From positions 1-58,010 of the forward strand of contig NZ_JAINVU010000011.1 of NCBI RefSeq assembly GCF_019880555.1: 58,010 nucleotides of DNA, written 5' to 3'. This DNA is from Hephaestia mangrovi. GTDB lineage: Bacteria; Pseudomonadota; Alphaproteobacteria; Sphingomonadales; Sphingomonadaceae. A model generated the notes under the pieces. That model did not search any database and was not told the origin of the DNA. It saw nothing but the letters and a program-made list of their open reading frames with translations. The translations under genes and the position numbers were made by a program. Shown one piece after another: positions 42,852 through 50,975 of the stretch. How positions within the stretch are numbered: position 1 is the first letter of the stretch; every line of letters begins with the position of its first letter.

Positions 42852-44641
42852 GCGCGACGGGGGCGAAGCGGATCGAGGATTATGCGCTGATCGGCGACGG
42901 CCAGACCGCCGCGCTGGTCAGCCGCGAGGGCGCGATCGATTGGATGTGCCTGCCGCGGTTCGATTCCGAAGCCTGTTTCGCAGCACTGCTCGGTGACGAG
43001 GACAATGGCTGCTGGCAGATCGCGCCCGACGACGCCGTGACATCGACACGGCGGCGCTACCTTGGCGACACGCTGGTGCTGGAAACCGAGTTCACGACCG
43101 AAAGCGGCGTGGTCGCGGTGACCGATTTCATGCCGATGCGCGGCGAGGCGCCGGATATCGTGCGCATCGTCGAAGGGCGATCGGGCCGCGTGAAGATGCG
43201 ATCGGCTCTCGCGATCCGCTTCAATTACGGCCAGGTCCATCCATTGATCCGGCGCGAGGACGGGCTGACGATGGCGATCGCCGGCCCCAATGCGGTACGG
43301 CTCGATTTCGATGTCGGGATCGAATTCGACGATCGCTGGGGCATGAGCCGCTTCGAGATCGGCGAGGGCGAGCGCGTGACGTTCGTGATGACCTGGTTCG
43401 AGAGCTATCGCGAGACGCCACAGCCGGTCGACGCGGAAACGGCGCTGGCCGATACTTGCGCGTGGTGGGAAGAGTGGGCGGCAAAGGCCTGTTACGAAGG
43501 CGAGTATCGCGATCAGGCGATGCGATCGCTGATTACGCTGAAGGCGCTGATCCACCAGCCGACCGGCGCGATCGTCGCGGCGCCGACCGCCTCGCTGCCC
43601 GAGCGGCCGGGCGGGGCGCGCAACTGGGATTACCGGTTCTGCTGGCTGCGCGATTCGACCTTCACGCTGCTGGCGCTGATCGGCGCCGAGCTGTTCGACG
43701 AGGCCGATGCCTGGGTGCATTGGCTGCGCCGCGCGGTGGCCGGCGAGCCGATCGATCTGCGCCCCTTCTATTCGGTGGGCGGCGACCGGCGGATGATCGA
43801 ATGGGAAGCCGACTGGCTCGACGGGTTCGGCGGCGCCAAGCCGGTGCGGTTCGGCAATGGCGCGGCGGGGCAGTTGCAGCTCGATATCTATGGCGAAGTG
43901 CTCGACACGCTGTTCGTCGCCGCCAATCACGACGTCGCGCCGAGCGACGAGGCCGATGCGCTGTTCCGGTTGCTGGTCGGCGATCTCGAACGACATTGGG
44001 ACAAGCCCGATGCCGGCATCTGGGAAAGCCGGGGCGATCCGAAATGCCATGTCTATTCGAAGGCAATGTGCTGGGTGGCATTCGATCGCGCCGCGCGGTG
44101 GTTCGAGGGCAATGATGCCGACGCTTCCGAAAAATATCGCGCGCTGGCCGAGCAAGTGCGCGCCGAAGTGCTCGACAAGGGATTTGACGCCGAACAGAAC
44201 AGTTTCACCGGCGCTTATGGCGATCCGGCGCTGGATGCTGCCGTCTTGCGGCTGCCGTTGACCGGCTTCATCGAGGCCGACGATCCCCGCATGATCGGCA
44301 CCGTCGCCGCGATCGAGCGCGAGCTGATGAAGGACGGCTTCGTCAAACGCTACCAGACCGAGCAAACCGACGACGGAGTCGGCGGCGGGGAGGGGGCGTT
44401 CCTGGCCGCGAGCTTCTGGCTGGTCGACGTGCTGGCGCTGCAGGGGCGCGCGGCGGATGCGGAGAAACTGTTCGGGCGGCTGTGCGGTCTTACCAACGAT
44501 GTCGGATTGCTTGCCGAGGAATATGGTTATGGGCAGCAGCTCGGCAATTTCCCGCAGGCGCTGTCGCATTTGTCTCTGGTCGTCTCGGCGCTCAACCTGA
44601 CAATGCAGCACGGGCCGGCGCGCGAGCGCAAGGCGCGGTGA
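42848..44641 (+). CDS. Glycoside hydrolase family 15 (glucoamylase/trehalase-like)
   Basis: A 597-residue protein: an N-terminal beta-sandwich ('IEDYALIGDGQTAALVSREGAIDWMCLPRFDSEACFAALLG', 1-210) and an (alpha/alpha)6 barrel with 'GGARNWDYRFCWLRDSTFTLLAL' (about 258-280), 'QLQLDIYGEVLDTLF' (about 340) and 'EEYGYGQQLGNFPQALSHL' near the C-terminus. This is the bacterial GH15 type that includes trehalases and glucodextranases. No signal peptide is seen, so it acts in the cytoplasm. Coupled to the SDR gene by ATGA. Substrate, trehalose or a maltodextrin, is not resolved by sequence. Confidence 0.93.
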   Translation: MSATGAKRIEDYALIGDGQTAALVSREGAIDWMCLPRFDSEACFAALLGDEDNGCWQIAPDDAVTSTRRRYLGDTLVLETEFTTESGVVAVTDFMPMRGEAPDIVRIVEGRSGRVKMRSALAIRFNYGQVHPLIRREDGLTMAIAGPNAVRLDFDVGIEFDDRWGMSRFEIGEGERVTFVMTWFESYRETPQPVDAETALADTCAWWEEWAAKACYEGEYRDQAMRSLITLKALIHQPTGAIVAAPTASLPERPGGARNWDYRFCWLRDSTFTLLALIGAELFDEADAWVHWLRRAVAGEPIDLRPFYSVGGDRRMIEWEADWLDGFGGAKPVRFGNGAAGQLQLDIYGEVLDTLFVAANHDVAPSDEADALFRLLVGDLERHWDKPDAGIWESRGDPKCHVYSKAMCWVAFDRAARWFEGNDADASEKYRALAEQVRAEVLDKGFDAEQNSFTGAYGDPALDAAVLRLPLTGFIEADDPRMIGTVAAIERELMKDGFVKRYQTEQTDDGVGGGEGAFLAASFWLVDVLALQGRAADAEKLFGRLCGLTNDVGLLAEEYGYGQQLGNFPQALSHLSLVVSALNLTMQHGPARERKAR

Positions 44642-44656
44642 GGGGGACGCGCGGCG

Positions 44657-45280
44657 TCAGATCACGTCCATGTCGGTCTTGTAATGATGCCAGGCGAGGA
44701 TCGCGGCGGCGCCGCGGTGCGGGCGCCAGGCCTCGGCGAGGTCGCGGACCGCTTTTTCGCCGGGGCGATCGTCATGACCCATGATGCGGCCGATCTCGAT
44801 CTGCACGGCGAGATCGCCGGCCGGCCAGATGTCGGTGCGCCCTTCGGCGAACAACAGGTAGATTTCCGCCGACCAGCGGCCGATCCCCTTGACGTGGACG
44901 AGCTGGGCGATCGCTTCCTCGTCATCCGCCGGCAGGTTTTCGAGATCGAGCCGGCCGCTGGCCACTTCGTCGGCGAGGCTGAGCGCGTAGCTCGCCTTTT
45001 GCCGCGACAGGCCCAGCCCGCGCAGCGTTTCGATGTCGGCGGCCGCGACGGTGGCGGGATCGGTGAGGTCGCCGAGCGCCGCCTCGAGCTTGTTCCAGAT
45101 CGACTGCGCGGCGGCGACACTGACCTGCTGGCCGACGATCGTGCGCAGCAAGGTGGCATAGCCGCGCTCGCGAATCCGGGGCTCGGGATAGCCGACGCGG
45201 GCCAGCGCCGCCGCCATCGCCGGCTCGATCGCGGCGATCGCATCGAGCGAGATACGCAGTTGGTCGGCGCTCAGGCCCAT
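44657..45280 (-). CDS. DNA-3-methyladenine glycosylase II (AlkA-type, HhH-GPD)
   Basis: A 207-residue short form of AlkA lacking the N-terminal TBP-like domain. The helix-hairpin-helix is [10 protein letters not shown] (130-139) and the catalytic aspartate is D156 in AGDLAVQ; '[16 protein letters not shown]' (48-62) is the conserved opening block. It excises alkylated purines. The ATG at 45280 gives the normal family length. It converges on the GH15 gene and is divergent from the ferredoxin gene; no iron-sulfur cysteines are present. Confidence 0.9.
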   Translation of the reverse strand: MGLSADQLRISLDAIAAIEPAMAAALARVGYPEPRIRERGYATLLRTIVGQQVSVAAAQSIWNKLEAALGDLTDPATVAAADIETLRGLGLSRQKASYALSLADEVASGRLDLENLPADDEEAIAQLVHVKGIGRWSAEIYLLFAEGRTDIWPAGDLAVQIEIGRIMGHDDRPGEKAVRDLAEAWRPHRGAAAILAWHHYKTDMDVI

Positions 45281-45349
45281 GCGATGATCCTTGATATGCG
45301 CTCGCTGAGACGGCATGGCGGCGCTGTCCAGCGAACAGAGGAGATGTTC

Positions 45350-45667
45350 ATGCCGAAGGTTATCGTCACGACCCGTGAAGGGGAAGTGCGCGAGGTCGAA
45401 GGCGAGACCGGTCTGTCGCTGATGGAAGTGATGCGGGATAACGGCATCGACGAAATCCTGGCGTTGTGCGGCGGTTGCTGCAGCTGCGCCACCTGCCACG
45501 TTCATGTCGATCCGGAATTTGCGGCCAAACTGCCGCCGATGAGCGAGGACGAGAACGATCTGCTCGATTCGTCGAGCGATCGCGACGCCGATTCGCGGCT
45601 TTCCTGCCAGATCCCGTTCAGCGCCGCGCTGGACGGGATTCGCGTGCGGATCGCGGTGGAGGATTAA
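45350..45667 (+). CDS. 2Fe-2S ferredoxin (adrenodoxin/putidaredoxin type)
   Basis: A 105-residue ferredoxin with cysteine ligands C40-x5-C46-x2-C49-x36-C86, the spacing of vertebrate-type/P450-linked ferredoxins; two more cysteines (C43, C44) lie within the loop. The C-terminal '[18 protein letters not shown]' strand is typical. AGGAG precedes the ATG at 45350. It passes electrons from an NAD(P)H reductase to a partner such as a cytochrome P450 or Fe-S assembly; no partner is encoded in the window. Confidence 0.95.
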   Translation: MPKVIVTTREGEVREVEGETGLSLMEVMRDNGIDEILALCGGCCSCATCHVHVDPEFAAKLPPMSEDENDLLDSSSDRDADSRLSCQIPFSAALDGIRVRIAVED

Positions 45668-45752
45668 GAGGCCGCAGGTACCGGTTCGTTCGCAAGACCT
45701 GATGTGGTGGAAACGACCGTCGCTGCATCGAGATCGAACCGTCACCGGCGAC

Positions 45753-45840
45753 CTCGTTTCAGGGTCCATGGTGCTCCATCACCGCAACGCGAGACGGTTG
45801 GCGGTGCGCGATGGATGCTGAACCGAGTTCAGCATGGCGA
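45753..45840. repeat. Paired intergenic palindromes, copy 4 (one half degraded)
   Basis: CTCGTTTCAGGGTCCATGG (45753-45771) is a mirror copy of the CCCTGAA half that has lost its partner arm, and GATGGATGCTGAACCGAG, TTCAGCATGGCG (45810-45839) carries the intact stem TGCTGAA-ccgag-TTCAGCA. Order is inverted relative to 30848-30946. Confidence 0.7.
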
Positions 45841-45845
45841 CACTC

Positions 45846-46226
45846 TCAGTGCCGGTGCTCGCGGCGCAGCGTATAGCGACCGTCGCGATAATCGGTGAAC
45901 AGCCCGGAGATCGCCGGGTGGTCGATCGGCTCCTCGCTGTCGTCAAGCATCAGATTGCCCTGGCTGACATACGCGACGTAGCTCGATTCCATATTCTCGG
46001 CGAGCAGGTGGTAGAAGGGCTGATCCTTGCGCGGGCGCAGATCCTGCGGGATCGCCTCATACCATTCATCGGTGTTGGCAAAGATCGGATCGACATCGAA
46101 GATCACGCCGCGAAAATCGAACAGGCGATGACGCACGACGTCACCAATCGCGAAATCGGCATGGGCGATCGAGGGGAGGGGGACGCTGCCGTCGAACGGC
46201 GGAACGGGCACGCTGGAGGGACTCAT
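45846..46226 (-). CDS. hspQ: Heat shock protein HspQ
   Basis: The 126-residue product contains the complete HspQ/YccV domain: 'DFAIGDVVRHRLFDFRGVIFDVDPIF', 'EWYEAIPQDLRPRKDQPFYHLLAE' and 'YVAYVSQGNLMLDDSEEPIDHP'. HspQ binds hemimethylated DNA in vitro and acts as a specificity factor for the Lon protease in enterobacteria. An N-terminal 20-residue proline-rich extension precedes the domain. It stands alone between the repeat and the tRNA gene. Confidence 0.93.
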   Translation of the reverse strand: MSPSSVPVPPFDGSVPLPSIAHADFAIGDVVRHRLFDFRGVIFDVDPIFANTDEWYEAIPQDLRPRKDQPFYHLLAENMESSYVAYVSQGNLMLDDSEEPIDHPAISGLFTDYRDGRYTLRREHRH

Positions 46227-46365
46227 GCACCTAATCTAGTCGCTGTTTTGCGCTGCACAAGCATGGTGCTTGCGAGGGGGCAATGATTGCGTTAGAGGCC
46301 GCCGCTCAATCGGGCCGACGCGCCGTCCCATCGCCCTTTTTCGGGCGCGGCGCGACATCCTCTGC

Positions 46366-46455
<90 letters not shown>

Positions 46456-46539
46456 CGCAACCAGCTGCTTAAGCAGGCAATTCCCGAGTCCGAAATTCGC
46501 GGACAACGGCCGGACAATCAATTGACGTTGGAGTTTGCT

Positions 46540-46590
46540 GTAGCGTTTTGGCGGGGGCGGCCGTGACTCGGCCTCGCCGCCAAAAGCTAC
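46540..46590. repeat. 51-bp imperfect palindrome
   Basis: The left arm GTAGCGTTTTGGCGG, continuing GGGCGGCCG, and the right arm CGGCCTCGCCGCC, continuing AAAAGCTAC, pair almost fully around a five-base centre (TGACT). It ends six bases from the stop codon of the AlpA-like gene (minus strand) and 85 bases from the tRNA. It may be that gene's terminator or an element-end structure. Confidence 0.7.
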
Positions 46591-46596
46591 CAGGAT

Positions 46597-46839
46597 TCAA
46601 TGGCGCTCATATTCGCTCGTGTTGGATGCCATGTGAGCCAAAACCCAAGCATCGAGATATTTGATCCGATACCGGACCGAGCGCCGATATTTTATGTATT
46701 TAGGCCCGTCGCCGTACGAGCGCATCTTCTCGAGCGTGTTCTTGGCTAGCCCAACATAAGCGGCTGCCTCGACGGTGGTCAGACACATTGGTGTATCAAC
46801 CGAGACAGGTGGAGAGTGATCGGGAGGGCCAGCTGGCAC
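46597..46839 (-). CDS. AlpA/excisionase-like helix-turn-helix protein
   Basis: An 80-residue protein whose core 'LTTVEAAAYVGLAKNTLEKMRSYGDGPKYIKYRRSVRYRIKYLDAWVLAH' is the MerR/AlpA-type winged helix found in element regulators and excisionases. A GTG at 46839 with AAGGAG ten bases upstream is preferred; ATG at 46788 would give 63 residues. Intact, unlike the neighbouring integrase. It likely regulated excision or integrase expression of the decayed element. Confidence 0.8.
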   Translation of the reverse strand: MPAGPPDHSPPVSVDTPMCLTTVEAAAYVGLAKNTLEKMRSYGDGPKYIKYRRSVRYRIKYLDAWVLAHMASNTSEYERH

Positions 46840-46861
46840 CTCTCACCCGCTCCTTGCCGCT

Positions 46862-47169
46862 CTATGATGTTGAATTGAAATGACCATCGAGCCAAGCTGT
46901 TAGATTCTTTCGTGCTTCAGACATGATCTCGAATTGCACCGGTCTGCCGTCTGTTGCTGAATGACCGTTGAGCGCTGGCGAATGTTTCCGCCGCAGACGA
47001 CATCGTCAATCCTGATTTTCACGAGGTCGCAGCCGCGCGGCTTGCTGTCGATGGCGAGATCGAGCAGCGCCAGATCACGCAACCGCTTGTGCTCATCGAG
47101 ATAGAACCGGATGGCCCAGATATCGCTGGGCTTTAGCGGACGCTTGGGGCCAAGGTTCTGAACCGCATT
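46862..47169 (-). pseudogene. Truncated, frameshifted tyrosine integrase
   Basis: On the minus strand the text KRPLKPSDIWAIRFYLDEHK, then RLRDLALLDLAIDSKPRGCD, then LVKIRIDDVVCGG belongs to a short tyrosine integrase family of sphingomonad and other alphaproteobacterial elements. Near 46946 one base is missing: after 'STVIQQQT' the frame must shift to recover 'GRPVQFEIMSEARKNLTAWL', which then ends at TAG 46862. The N-terminal part is cut at 47169 and the catalytic HxxR and tyrosine region is absent. The gene is dead by truncation and frameshift. Confidence 0.75.
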
Positions 47170-47171
47170 CT

Positions 47172-47291
47172 AGGGGCGCCGCTCGCGCCCTCCATGCCGA
47201 GGACAGGGCATATTTCCGCGAGATGCGGCTCGGACCGGCAAGTGCATTGGTGCCGGCCCGGGTCGAGACGCTGCTCGAGGCGTCGGACTGA
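47172..47291 (+). pseudogene. C-terminal fragment of an interrupted gene
   Basis: Starting exactly where the integrase remnant stops, a plus-strand frame reads ARALHAEDRAYFREMRLGP and continues to LVPARVETLLEASD before TGA 47289-47291. Composition looks coding and host-like, but there is no start, so it is probably the tail of a gene truncated by the element. Family not recognised. Confidence 0.35.
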
Positions 47292-47295
47292 GCGG

Positions 47296-48591
47296 TCAGG
47301 CGCGCAGTCGAGGGACGACATCGGCGAGCGCCTCGGCCAGGCGATCGACGTCGTCTGCATTATTGTGCAGCGCCGGCGTCACGCGCACGCACGAACCTTT
47401 GGCGACGCCGTCGCGATAGACGGTGAAGATGCGGTGCCGGTCGAGCAGCGCCTTGGCGACGCGGATATTGTCGGCGTCGCTGGTCAGACCGCGAATGCGA
47501 AACGAGGTCATGCCGCTGTGCAGCCGCGGATCGTCGGGGGTGAGAATATCCAGCCCGTCGATGTCGCACGTCTTAGCCACCCAACGGTCGCGCAGCCAGC
47601 GCAGCCGCGCCTCGCGCGCCGAGCCGCCGATCCTCTCCTGAAAATCGAGGGCCGTGGGGACGGCCAACTGCGCGGCGAAATCGACCGTGCCGGTATGTAC
47701 CCGCGCCTGGATGCCGGTTGCCGTGCCTTCGTTGGCGATGTCCGGATCGATCGCGTCTAACCGCGAGCGGCGCACGTACATCGCACCGACGCCGAGCGGC
47801 GCGCCCATCCATTTGTGCAGGTTCAGCCCGACGAAATCGGCATCGATCGACGGCAGCGTGAAATCGAGTTGGCCCCAGCTATGCGCGGCGTCGACGATCG
47901 CGTCGATCCCGCGCCGGCGCGCTATGGCGACGATCTCGCGCACCGGAATGACCAACCCGGTGCGATGGCTGAGGTGCGTCAGCAGCACCAGGCGGATGCG
48001 CGGATCGGCGTCGAACGCCTTGGCATAGGCATCGATCAGTCTCTGATAGGTGGCGGGTTCGGGCAGGGCGATGGTGGTGACGCGGGCGCCGCACCGTTTC
48101 GCCAGCGAGCGCATGCACGCCTGCATGCTGTCGTAATCCAGATCGGCATAAAGCACCGTATCGCCCGGCTTCAGCCGGTTGTAGCCGCCGATCAGCCCCT
48201 TCAACGCCTCGGTGGCGTTGCGCGTCATCACCAGGTCGTGCGGATCGGCGTCCAGCGCCTGGCCGAGACGCGCATAGACCGCACGGATGTCGTCGATCAT
48301 GCCGCGGCGCGCATAATAACTGCTCAGCCGGTTCACGAAGCCGACGCGCTGGCGATATTCGTCCAGCACCGGGCGCGCCATCATGCCCCAGTTGCCGTTT
48401 TCCAGCTGAACGACATCGCGCACGACGTCATATTGGTCGGCAACGGCGGCCCAATAAGCGGCATCGTCGGGCGTCTTGCCGGCGCCGGACGGGACTTGCG
48501 CCCCGACCGGTAGTGCGGCGGATCCGGCGATTGCTGCCGTCCCCGCCAGCACGGCACGGCGGCTGGCCCTCGTTTGAAATGACGCTGTCAT
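47296..48591 (-). CDS. Tat-exported class V aminotransferase-fold PLP enzyme
   Basis: A 431-residue PLP enzyme of aminotransferase class V (isopenicillin-N epimerase-like/cysteine desulfurase fold). The leader has a twin-arginine motif, SRRAVLAG (10-17), and a hydrophobic stretch ending LPVGAQ. The catalytic lysine is K260 in NLHKWMGAP; cofactor contacts include D234 and H237 (DAAHSWGQ) and 'TRNATEALKGL' near 123. Tat export would carry the folded holoenzyme to the periplasm. Its start overlaps the TonB-receptor stop by one base, so it is the second gene of that operon. Racemase, epimerase or lyase activity cannot be told apart by sequence. Confidence 0.9.
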   Translation of the reverse strand: MTASFQTRASRRAVLAGTAAIAGSAALPVGAQVPSGAGKTPDDAAYWAAVADQYDVVRDVVQLENGNWGMMARPVLDEYRQRVGFVNRLSSYYARRGMIDDIRAVYARLGQALDADPHDLVMTRNATEALKGLIGGYNRLKPGDTVLYADLDYDSMQACMRSLAKRCGARVTTIALPEPATYQRLIDAYAKAFDADPRIRLVLLTHLSHRTGLVIPVREIVAIARRRGIDAIVDAAHSWGQLDFTLPSIDADFVGLNLHKWMGAPLGVGAMYVRRSRLDAIDPDIANEGTATGIQARVHTGTVDFAAQLAVPTALDFQERIGGSAREARLRWLRDRWVAKTCDIDGLDILTPDDPRLHSGMTSFRIRGLTSDADNIRVAKALLDRHRIFTVYRDGVAKGSCVRVTPALHNNADDVDRLAEALADVVPRLRA

Positions 48592-50975
48592 CAGAAATCC
48601 ATATTCAGGCGGACGAAATACTGGCCACCGTCGGTGTCATAAGGGGCGTTGCGCGAATAGATCAGGCCGCGGTTGGCCTGGAACGTCGCCTCGTCGGGAT
48701 AGGTATCGAGCACATTGTCGGCGCCCGCTTCGATCGAGAAATGCTCCGCGAAGCGGTAGGTCGCCGAGACGTCCATGAAGGCGCGGCCGCTGAACCGCTG
48801 GAAGATATCGCCGGTCGCGTTGCCGCTCGAGTCGGTCCACGGCCCGTAATAGCGACCGCGTACCATCAGCCCGACCGGGCCGATCGCATAGTTCAGCGAC
48901 CCCGTCGCGTTGTGCTGCGGCAGGCGCTCCTCGAACACGATCCGCTGCGTGTCGCTCGGAATGCTGGCGCTCGGCGCGCTGGTCACCTTGGTCTGATTGT
49001 AATTGTAAGCGAGGCTTACCGTCGCGCGGCCGGGGCCGACCGGGTGGGTATAGCTCACCACCGCATCGATGCCGCGTGTGCGGGTATCGAAGTCGTTGGT
49101 GAAGAAGCTGACCGAGGTATAATGATTGGGGTTGGGCAGCGATGCCGGCACCGCGAACGAATTCGACTGGCCGAAGCGGTCGCGCAGCTTGATCTGATAG
49201 GCATCGATGCTGCCCGACAGGCCGAAACCTGAGCGGAACGTAAGGCCGGCGGTGATGCTGTCCGACTTCTCCGGCTTGAGCGGCTTGGCCCCCAATGCGA
49301 CGGCGATCGGATCGTTGGACGCGAGGCGCCCGCTGTTGAATACCTGCAGCGTCTTGGTGTCGAGGCCCTGCGAAGTGCTGGTCGAATAGAGCTGGCCCGG
49401 CGTCGGCGCGCGGAACCCAGTGGAATAGGTCGCCCGCAGCGCCAAATTGTGGGTCAGCTCATATCGGCCCGAGAACTTGTAATTGAACGTGTCGCCGAAC
49501 ACCGAATAGGTTTCGTAGCGCCCCGCCGCACCGAGAGTCAGTTGCTCGACCGGCTGCACCTCGACATCGATATAGCCGGCGTAGCTGCGCTGCCCGAAAT
49601 CACCGGCCTGGAGCGGCGTGAAGCCGGGGAAGCCGTTCGAATTGGGGGCAAGGCCGCTGCTCGCACCCGGTCCGATCGCATAGGAGGCAGGGTCGCCGGC
49701 GCGAATGCCATAGGTCTCGACCCGCCGCTCCGCGCCGAACGCGACGTTCACCGGCCGATACATGCCGAGATCGAGCTTGTAGACGAAATCGGCATTCAAG
49801 TTGAATTCGCGCTGTTCCAGCCGGCCGAGGTAGAAGGAAGTGGGGCTGGCCGGCCCGAGCGAGGCGTTGAGCGACTGATTGAGCGTGTAGTGGATGCGGC
49901 TGCGACCCTCCGAGGCGCTCAGATCGTAGGAAAAAGCGTCGGTGATGTCGCCGCGCGCGCCGACGGTGCTCTGCAGGTCGCTATATTGCGTGCCGAATTT
50001 TGGCGAGAAACCGGCCGGATAGATGCTGGTGAAGCTGAAGCCGGGGAAAGCGGGGCTGGCGCTATAGACGCTCGCCGTGCCGTCGGGGTTGCGCCAGTTG
50101 AAATCGGTCACGCCCTCGCCATCGCGTGCGACGACGAAGCCGTAAAGGTCGACCGCATCGGTGAGCTGGTAATGCGCGTTGACCGTGCCTGCGACGGACT
50201 CGAGATCGGGCTGGCCCCAGCGCTGCACCGGATTGGGCACGTCGAGGTTCGGATGCGCTGCCTGGAAGGCAATGGCGTCGGGCCGCTGGCGCGTCCGCGA
50301 CGTCGCCTCGGCATGGTCATATTCGCCGGAGAACACCACGCTGCCGCGATCACCCAGCGCCATCCCACCGCGCAGGCCGGTCTGGTATTCGTTGCCGTCG
50401 CCGGCATAATAGCGCGAGAACTGGCCAAAGGCGTGCATCCCCGGCTTGTCGTCGAGGATGATGTTGATGACGCCGGCGATCGCATCGGAGCCGTATTGCG
50501 CGGCGGCACCATCGCGCAGCACCTCGATCCGGCCGATCGAGAAATTGGGAATCGACGACAGGTCCGACGCCTGCGCGCCGCGCGTGCCGAGCAGCGCCGA
50601 GCGATGGTAACGCTTGCCGTTGACCAGCACGAGCGTCTCGTCTGCTGACAGGCCCCGTAGCGTCGCGGGCCGCACAAATGCCTGCCCGTCGGCGGCCGGT
50701 AGCCGCTGGACGTTGAACGACGGCAGCAGTTGCGCGAGATCGTCCGAAAGGTCGCCTGAAACCACTTGATTGACCGCGCTGCCTGACAGCACGTCGACCG
50801 GCGCCAAGCTGTCGAACTGTGTACGGCCGACTTCGCGGGTGCCGGTAACCACGATCGTGTCGCCAGCCGTGGAAGCGGCGTCAGGCGTGGCGTTCGCCGA
50901 CTCCGTTTGGGCGGCAGCTGGCAGGGAGACGCCACATTGCAGTGCAGCAAGAATGACGACAAACCGGTACTTCAT
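48591..50975 (-). CDS. TonB-dependent outer-membrane receptor
   Basis: A 794-residue receptor with a signal peptide (1-22, ending PAAAQ), a TonB-box-like DTIVVTGTR (39-47), plug domain (50-165, 'FVRPATLRGLSADETLVLVNGKRYH', 'IGRIEVLRDGAAAQYGSDAIAGVINI') and a 22-strand barrel to the terminal phenylalanine (RLNMDF). The plug block 'GAAAQYGSDAIAGVINIIL' is typical of receptors for non-siderophore ligands such as amino compounds or glycans. It is co-transcribed with the Tat PLP enzyme downstream, suggesting that the enzyme handles the imported ligand. Confidence 0.95.
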   Translation of the reverse strand: MKYRFVVILAALQCGVSLPAAAQTESANATPDAASTAGDTIVVTGTREVGRTQFDSLAPVDVLSGSAVNQVVSGDLSDDLAQLLPSFNVQRLPAADGQAFVRPATLRGLSADETLVLVNGKRYHRSALLGTRGAQASDLSSIPNFSIGRIEVLRDGAAAQYGSDAIAGVINIILDDKPGMHAFGQFSRYYAGDGNEYQTGLRGGMALGDRGSVVFSGEYDHAEATSRTRQRPDAIAFQAAHPNLDVPNPVQRWGQPDLESVAGTVNAHYQLTDAVDLYGFVVARDGEGVTDFNWRNPDGTASVYSASPAFPGFSFTSIYPAGFSPKFGTQYSDLQSTVGARGDITDAFSYDLSASEGRSRIHYTLNQSLNASLGPASPTSFYLGRLEQREFNLNADFVYKLDLGMYRPVNVAFGAERRVETYGIRAGDPASYAIGPGASSGLAPNSNGFPGFTPLQAGDFGQRSYAGYIDVEVQPVEQLTLGAAGRYETYSVFGDTFNYKFSGRYELTHNLALRATYSTGFRAPTPGQLYSTSTSQGLDTKTLQVFNSGRLASNDPIAVALGAKPLKPEKSDSITAGLTFRSGFGLSGSIDAYQIKLRDRFGQSNSFAVPASLPNPNHYTSVSFFTNDFDTRTRGIDAVVSYTHPVGPGRATVSLAYNYNQTKVTSAPSASIPSDTQRIVFEERLPQHNATGSLNYAIGPVGLMVRGRYYGPWTDSSGNATGDIFQRFSGRAFMDVSATYRFAEHFSIEAGADNVLDTYPDEATFQANRGLIYSRNAPYDTDGGQYFVRLNMDF

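Larger units (their letters stand above)
46456..47171. mobile_element. Decayed integrative element beside tRNA-Ser(CGA)
   Basis: Directly downstream of the tRNA 3' end the GC content drops and an AlpA-like gene and a broken tyrosine integrase follow, then the sequence returns to host character near 47171, where a truncated plus-strand frame resumes. I read this as what remains of an element integrated at the tRNA. No second copy of the tRNA 3' end is visible at the right limit, so the boundary is approximate. Confidence 0.5.
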
